From the NCBI RefSeq assembly GCF_040954835.1, contig NC_090723.1, positions 72,001 through 136,000 on the forward strand: a stretch of 64,000 nucleotides of DNA. The letters run 5' to 3'. The notes below the pieces were generated by a model. The model saw nothing but the letters and a program-made list of their open reading frames with translations, had not been told where the DNA came from and did not search any database. The translations under genes and the position numbers were made by a program. Origin of the DNA: Lepisosteus oculatus (lineage: Eukaryota; Chordata; Actinopteri; Semionotiformes; Lepisosteidae). Below, piece after piece: positions 59,105-64,000 of the stretch (positions within the stretch are counted from its first letter, which is position 1; each line of letters begins with the position of its first letter).

Positions 59105-59420
59105 CTTCACAGTGGACCGTGTTGCTGCCTTGGAGTGCTGTTGCACAGGGTTCAGTTCCTGGCATGTAGAATTTTGTTGTATCGTTTCCCCATGTTCATG
59201 TGGTTTCCATCCTAGTGGTCCAGTTTCCTCACACCAGTCCAAAGACTAGGTTAGGTTAATTAACTTCTGTAAAATTGGTGGTGCTGTAAGTGTGTGTCGT
59301 CTCTACCTACCCTGCAATGGACTGGTGTCCTGTCCAGGGTGTAAGCTGTTACTTGCTGGGATCAGTTCTGGCCCCCCTGCCACATTGTATTTGATAAAGT
59401 GATTAGAAAATTGATGTATC
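59105..59420 (+). mobile_element. tRNA-headed fish SINE, near full length, degenerate
   Basis: The head retains a GGTTCAGTTCCT B box-like site. The body has CATGTTCATGTGGTTTCCAT, CAGTTTCCTCACACCAGTCC and AAAGACTAGGTTAGGTTAAT. The tail has CTGCAATGGACTGGTGTCCT, GTCCAGGGTGTAAGCTG and GATAAAGTGATTAGAAAATT. All are landmarks of the family, in the right order. Heavily diverged, so old. Confidence 0.75.
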
Positions 59421-60954
59421 TGTTATACAAAAAGTTAACTGTAGAGCTGTGCAAGAGATGGTACTCCTAAAAAAAATGCAATACTTCTCCAAATTGAAAT
59501 TTGTACATTTGCTTGGTTTAGCGTGTGAGCTAAAACTGCCTCCCTTGAAGTTTATAATGGAATGTATGAACTGCTTTCAGCTCCTGTTAAAAATCATTAT
59601 ATGCTGTTTTAGAAAGTTAGCTTCTCTGCATAGGCAGCAGCATCTTTGCTGAGATGAGCTATAAGAAATTTCTCCAGTCATGTTGTGCAAAGAGTAATTG
59701 TGAGGAAAAATCTAAAATGTAGTATCATATCTCAGACTCAGAAATTTCTGAAATAACTAGATGTGAGGTAATAGAAAAAGTTTGCTCATTTTTTTCTGCA
59801 ATGTTGCATTAGTTAAGCACAATCCTGAATCAAGCTGCAAGCCATCTCTATCGTTTATTGGCAGGCTTCAGTGCTGAAGTCTTGTTGTGGATTCTTAATG
59901 AAACAACCCTCATTTCAGATGTAAATGAAGTGTTTGTGAAAGGTTTTGATGCAGGGACACGAGCTCCTGTAGCTCTGTCTAGGATGTGCCTAGGATGTGG
60001 GTTTCATATATGAGGTCTGTTTTGTTCAAAGTAGGGGAAGCAAAAACTTTCTGAAGAAATGTTCTCTGGCTTGTTGCGGACTGTAAGGGGGAGGGACATC
60101 AGCTATGACGCATTACCCTTCTCATACAACCTCCCGGGAGCACTGGCCTCTCGACCTGGGGAGGAGGGGGTAGTGTCAGCCCCTTCGATGTAGATGGCAC
60201 ATCTTGAAGGCAGGTGAGCAGAAAAATATACATGGCCAAGCGGGACCTGAGGATTTTGAAACATTTTTTCATTGCTCTCTTGTAACTTCTGCAATTCCCT
60301 GTAGTGCTGTTTCCTTTCCGGATTTTTCATGTACTTACAGGTTTGTTTGACAGACTGAAAGGAAGAAGTCTAGCTTCTGTCACAGGGAGTTTGTTCTGTG
60401 TTAATTGTAGTTTTGCTGCAGAGTGGTGTGTTTGCAAGTAATAGTACAGAGAAACATCTTACAATGTTATTCACAAAAGTATATCCCCCGATTAAAGGTT
60501 CTCCATTTGTATTGGATGATGGTTGGGCTTTTGTTATTGACAAAGTTCAAAATCAGCATTTTTATTAAGTTTTTGATATCCGTTTGCTGTCAGTTGGGGT
60601 TCACTTTGAAAGGTGAACGGAAAGCATCTTCAGTCAACAGTATTTATTTTGCAGTGTGATAGGAGTTTCACAGCCCGTTTTTGACTAATTCTTGGCTCTC
60701 TTCTGATTCCATTAACTGACCTGTATTTCAGAGTTCAGAGTGTCTTGTGTGCATATTTGCAAGGGTGGATTTGGTAGTTTCAGATGACTTAGTCTGGGGT
60801 CAGCAGTTTATTTGTGTTAAGCTAATGTTACAAGAAAAGGCAAATATCCATAAAAACGGTTTGCAGTTCTACTGAACTCTTTTAATGATTTGTTTCTACA
60901 CAAGATATTTTGCTCTGACAAAGTGCAGTATTTTTAATAGGCCTAGTGGTCAAT
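59421..60954. other. Intergenic sequence between SINEs
   Basis: AT-rich. A short GC-richer patch (60,095-60,200) gives a minus-strand frame without recognisable content. I see nothing else here. Confidence 0.4.
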
Positions 60955-61390
60955 ATCGGTCAGCCATTCTGCCTCACGTTTCAAGACTGTAAGGTTTAAT
61001 TCTGGTCCAGAGCATCTGTGTAGTTTGCACGTTCTTCCCATATTCACATAATTGTTCTCTGGGAGCTCCAGGTTTGAATGGTTATTTTTAATTGTTGCTT
61101 TCTCTCTGTGGCCTGCAATGGACAGGCATCTTGTCCTTGGGGAGAAAAAATATATCCTCATTACCACCTTGCAGCTATGCTCCATGAATGTTTTCTATTT
61201 CTGTTTTCACAATTTAAAATGCTGTTTTCATTGTGTATTGGTCTGTTTTCTATGTATTATGTATACTTACCTCATCCCATCTATGGTGTGCCCTGCCCTT
61301 GCTTGGCTGTTACTTGCTGAGATTGGCTTGAACTCCCGCGACAGTGCAGTGCAGGACAGGATAGTAAATGGGTGGATGGGCTCCAATTGC
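60955..61390 (+). mobile_element. tRNA-headed fish SINE, degenerate and interrupted
   Basis: Landmarks run from CTGCCTCACG and GTAGTTTGCACGTTCTTCCC to GCCTGCAATGGACAGGCATC. About 150 bp of unrelated sequence follows, then the tail GCTGAGATTGGCTTGAACTC and GGATAGTAAATGGGTGGATG. Either two pieces or one element with an insertion. Confidence 0.6.
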
Positions 61391-63150
61391 TGCTGAGCTG
61401 CTAGGTGGTGCTCCTGGGCTGTTAGACCTAGGAAAGCTAAGGGTACCCCACAATTGTTTTAAGGGAGGGAAGTAGATTCAATCCCTTTAGGGAAGAAAAT
61501 GGTTTCTGGATCTGTTTATTAATGTTACACGCTAACATTAACAACCTAGCCCATTCAAAAGATCATCATATCATCTACCATTTGTGACTCTTCTTTAATT
61601 TCTTTTATAATGTATCTGTATAATACCTTTCTGAGTCAAATTCTTACGCAAACAGTGCAATTAAGCCTTCAGGAGTACCTGTTCTCACTTTACATTTGAT
61701 GGAGGTCAGTGCAATAGTTAATGGAATTGTTTCTTGATTGAATTGTCATTAATGCAGTGCGATGTGCCTTCTAAAAGTTCGTGGGGATAAATGGGCTATT
61801 AATAGAAAGTTTATCCTACTCATAGAAAGAAAGCCTTGTTCTCGTTGACTAAACTGTCTTTCCTTTCTTAGCACACGGAAACACAGACAGCTTTCACTGT
61901 AGTTCTCTTGCCAAAACAAACAAGCCTGAGCCACTTGGTCACTTACTGTATAAGCACATCCACTGTGTGATAGTATTGTCAAATGATAGTATCTGTGATT
62001 GACTGTCACCTCTCCATAGTTGTGACTGATTATAAGTGGGCCAGTGGGTATTCTCATCAAAAAATTTAAAAAAACTTGGTAAAGTAAATTTGCAGTTGAT
62101 CCTTATGCAAAACATAAGGATCTTAAAAATGACCAGTATTTACCTGCCTGCTCAGAGAGTGTTTTCAGTCACAGACCTAAATATTAGGAGTTCCACACAA
62201 ATAGTTTGAAAAATTAGCTTTGACTGTTATTTCACAGGGTATGAAATATTTGCAACACAATTCTATTCTTCTAGCAGGATTACCTTTAGCTGACATTGTG
62301 ATAAGGGCAATGGTGTGTGCGATGGACCTGTGCACTCTGCATGTGGCACCAGCTTTCAGTAACAATGAGATCTGGGGATTGTTCTGGCTAGGGAAGGTGC
62401 TCTAAGTCTCTTATGATATTCAGGTCAGCTTTGTCTACCATGGAAGGGTTTTTGAACACATTTTACTGTATATTCACTAACACTGAAAGTGAACAGATGT
62501 CTAAATGCAAAAGTGTGTTTTGGATATGGCCAATTGGTTATACTGCACTGTAGTTACATTTCCTTTTAAACAGCTGAAGAAGAATGACCTAAAATGACTT
62601 CATCCTGATTTTTTAAAATCATTTAAACTTTCTGCACAACATACAAACTTCATTTCTTTTTTCAAAAGGTTAAGAGGTTGTTCATGTTTTACTGGATTAG
62701 TACAGTAAGTGCTAATGAGTTGATACAACCCTCAGGGACTTTTGGCTGCCCCAGTGGAATGTTATTGACTGCTGTCTAGCTGTCATGTGTCAATAAATGG
62801 TGAGTAGGTCAAATAAAAATCATCTCAATGATGAGGGCATGCGCATTGGGTTCATTACTAGTATGTGAATCATTCCTTTGTAATGCTGAAAATTTTCAAG
62901 AGCAAAATAGATAATTATTTTTAGATGTTCTACTTCTGTTTTTCATGGAAGTTGACAGCAGAAAGACATCAGAGGAGTAGAAGATATTAGAAGAAGCTTC
63001 TCATTCTGACTTGGAGAGGTAATGAGGCTATACACCTCTACTAAATGTCAAACCAGATGAAAAACTAGAAAGTCACAGAAAGAAACCAGTATGTCCTGCT
63101 TATCAAAAGAAAAAAAAACTTGTGTCCCTGCTATGCTGGAGAACTAACTC
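61391..63150. other. Intergenic sequence, featureless
   Basis: AT-rich sequence, no recognised repeats, RNA genes or coding exons. The next gene expected from human synteny (MRC2) is not visible before the window ends. Confidence 0.4.
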
Positions 63151-63159
63151 ATCTCATCT

Positions 63160-63265
63160 GACGTGTTAAGCCCTATTGAGCACTTGTGGGATGAGCTTGG
63201 ATGACGAAGAATTTTAAAGCTCAGATATGAGGAGAGAACCCGGCCCAACTGATTTTATAAAGCAT
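63160..63265 (+). mobile_element. Possible Tc1-like transposase scrap
   Basis: A frame reads SPIEHLWDELG (about 63,168-63,204), resembling the NPIEHLWD end of the DDE catalytic domain of Tc1/mariner transposases. Stops follow and no inverted repeats were found. The match is short, so it may be chance. Confidence 0.35.
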
Positions 63266-63929
63266 GGAAAGTGAATCTAGAAATGAAAACATTGTCTTTT
63301 GCATCCCACAAGAATGCACTTCTTCTGATAATCTTTAACATTTATATCCAAACTACAACTTTTTTTTTGGATGGGTCTGCAGATGATTATTGGAATATTA
63401 GATTTCTCATATTTGTTTTCTATTCTTAGTTTGTGTATTCTATTTGAAACAAATTCTGCCTTTAACATCTATATTTTTTTTGTTATGTGAAACACAAGAT
63501 AAGTTAGTTCATTTTTTTTTTGCTATTTGATTAGTGTTCTTTAGCTGATCTTTTGTGCCTTTAATGTCTTTGCTTAGCTAGAGTGATTTCACCTGAGACG
63601 TGATAGGACAGATGAACAGCATTTTGCCTTCTCTTCTGTAGGTCCCAGTTTGATGTTGTCACATCAGTCTTGTCCTGCATCTTCTGCCTGCGGCATATTC
63701 TCTTTCTACAGTTATTACTATTTTACTTGTTCTTTTTTTTCTTGAAGGTTCATTTTTATAATTAGGACTTCTATTATCCTCTATATTTTTAAACAAAAAG
63801 CAATGTAGTGTTGTGTCCACATACCTGCCTTTGTGCTGGCTGATTGTGACTAACCCCAAAGCTGCTTTTAATGTCAGAGCTGCACTAGCCAATGAGGCCT
63901 ATGGACTATGGACTGAAATAATAGGTAAG

Positions 63930-64000
63930 AGAACCATTCATCCATTTTCTAACTGCTTTATCCAGTTCTGGGCTGCTGTGGAGCCCAGCCAGTAATAAGA
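63930..64000 (-). mobile_element. SINE tail, reversed, cut by window end
   Basis: CATTCATCCATTTTCTAACT, GCTTTATCCAGTTCTGGGCT and GTGGAGCCCAGCCAG are the reverse complement of the 3' end of the same fish SINE. It continues beyond the window. Confidence 0.65.

Noticed and set aside
60103-60330. 75-codon minus-strand ORF in a GC-richer patch
   Set aside because: No domain, no splice context and no neighbouring exons; probably chance.
63813-63995. First exon of the next gene (MRC2 expected by synteny)
   Set aside because: The frame overlaps a reversed SINE tail and shows no signal peptide or lectin-type sequence.

Overview
The window is vertebrate nuclear DNA, most likely from a ray-finned fish. 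Two adjacent host genes with conserved GT-AG introns are readable on the + strand. The repeats are fish-type: degraded L1/Tx1-like, CR1/Rex-like and L2-like LINEs and a tRNA-headed SINE. I cannot name the species.

Layout. Bases 1 to about 31,950 are repeat-rich and gene-poor. A 14,085-bp segment (1-14,085) is followed head to tail by a second copy starting at 14,086. The first 8.9 kb of the copies are almost identical. The remainder (8,916-12,490 against about 24,780-29,235) is clearly homologous but rearranged, and an L1 fragment is inserted only in copy 2. Inside each copy a composite module recurs. It contains a SINE-derived minisatellite, GC-rich promoter-like blocks (ACTACATTTCCCA, CRE and CCAAT motifs), short L1 3' ends and, in two places, a 50-bp minisatellite. 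Between the duplication and the genes lie a 1.35-kb CR1/Rex-like LINE, an isolated exon resembling the ADAR1 deaminase domain, and two L1 3' ends that stop about 110 bp before the first gene.

The genes. mettl2a (32,041-39,976; 9 coding exons, 389 aa) encodes a METTL2-type tRNA m3C methyltransferase. tlk2 (5' UTR exon near 42.1-42.5 kb, CDS 43,802-56,988; 20 coding exons, 695 aa) encodes tousled-like kinase 2, which acts on ASF1 histone chaperones. Order and orientation match human METTL2A-TLK2, and the paralogues METTL8 and TLK1 are also neighbours, so the pair is an ancient linkage. The genes have separate GC-rich promoters and no evident shared pathway.

From about 57.9 to 64 kb is intergenic DNA with degenerate SINEs and a possible Tc1-like remnant. 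The items most worth a second look are the 14-kb tandem duplication with its identity gradient, the repeated promoter-like modules, the 50-bp minisatellite open in all three minus-strand frames, the ADAR1-like orphan exon, and a very recent 151-bp tandem duplication that copies the acceptor and first 45 nt of a tlk2 exon. I found no convincing undescribed multi-gene system.
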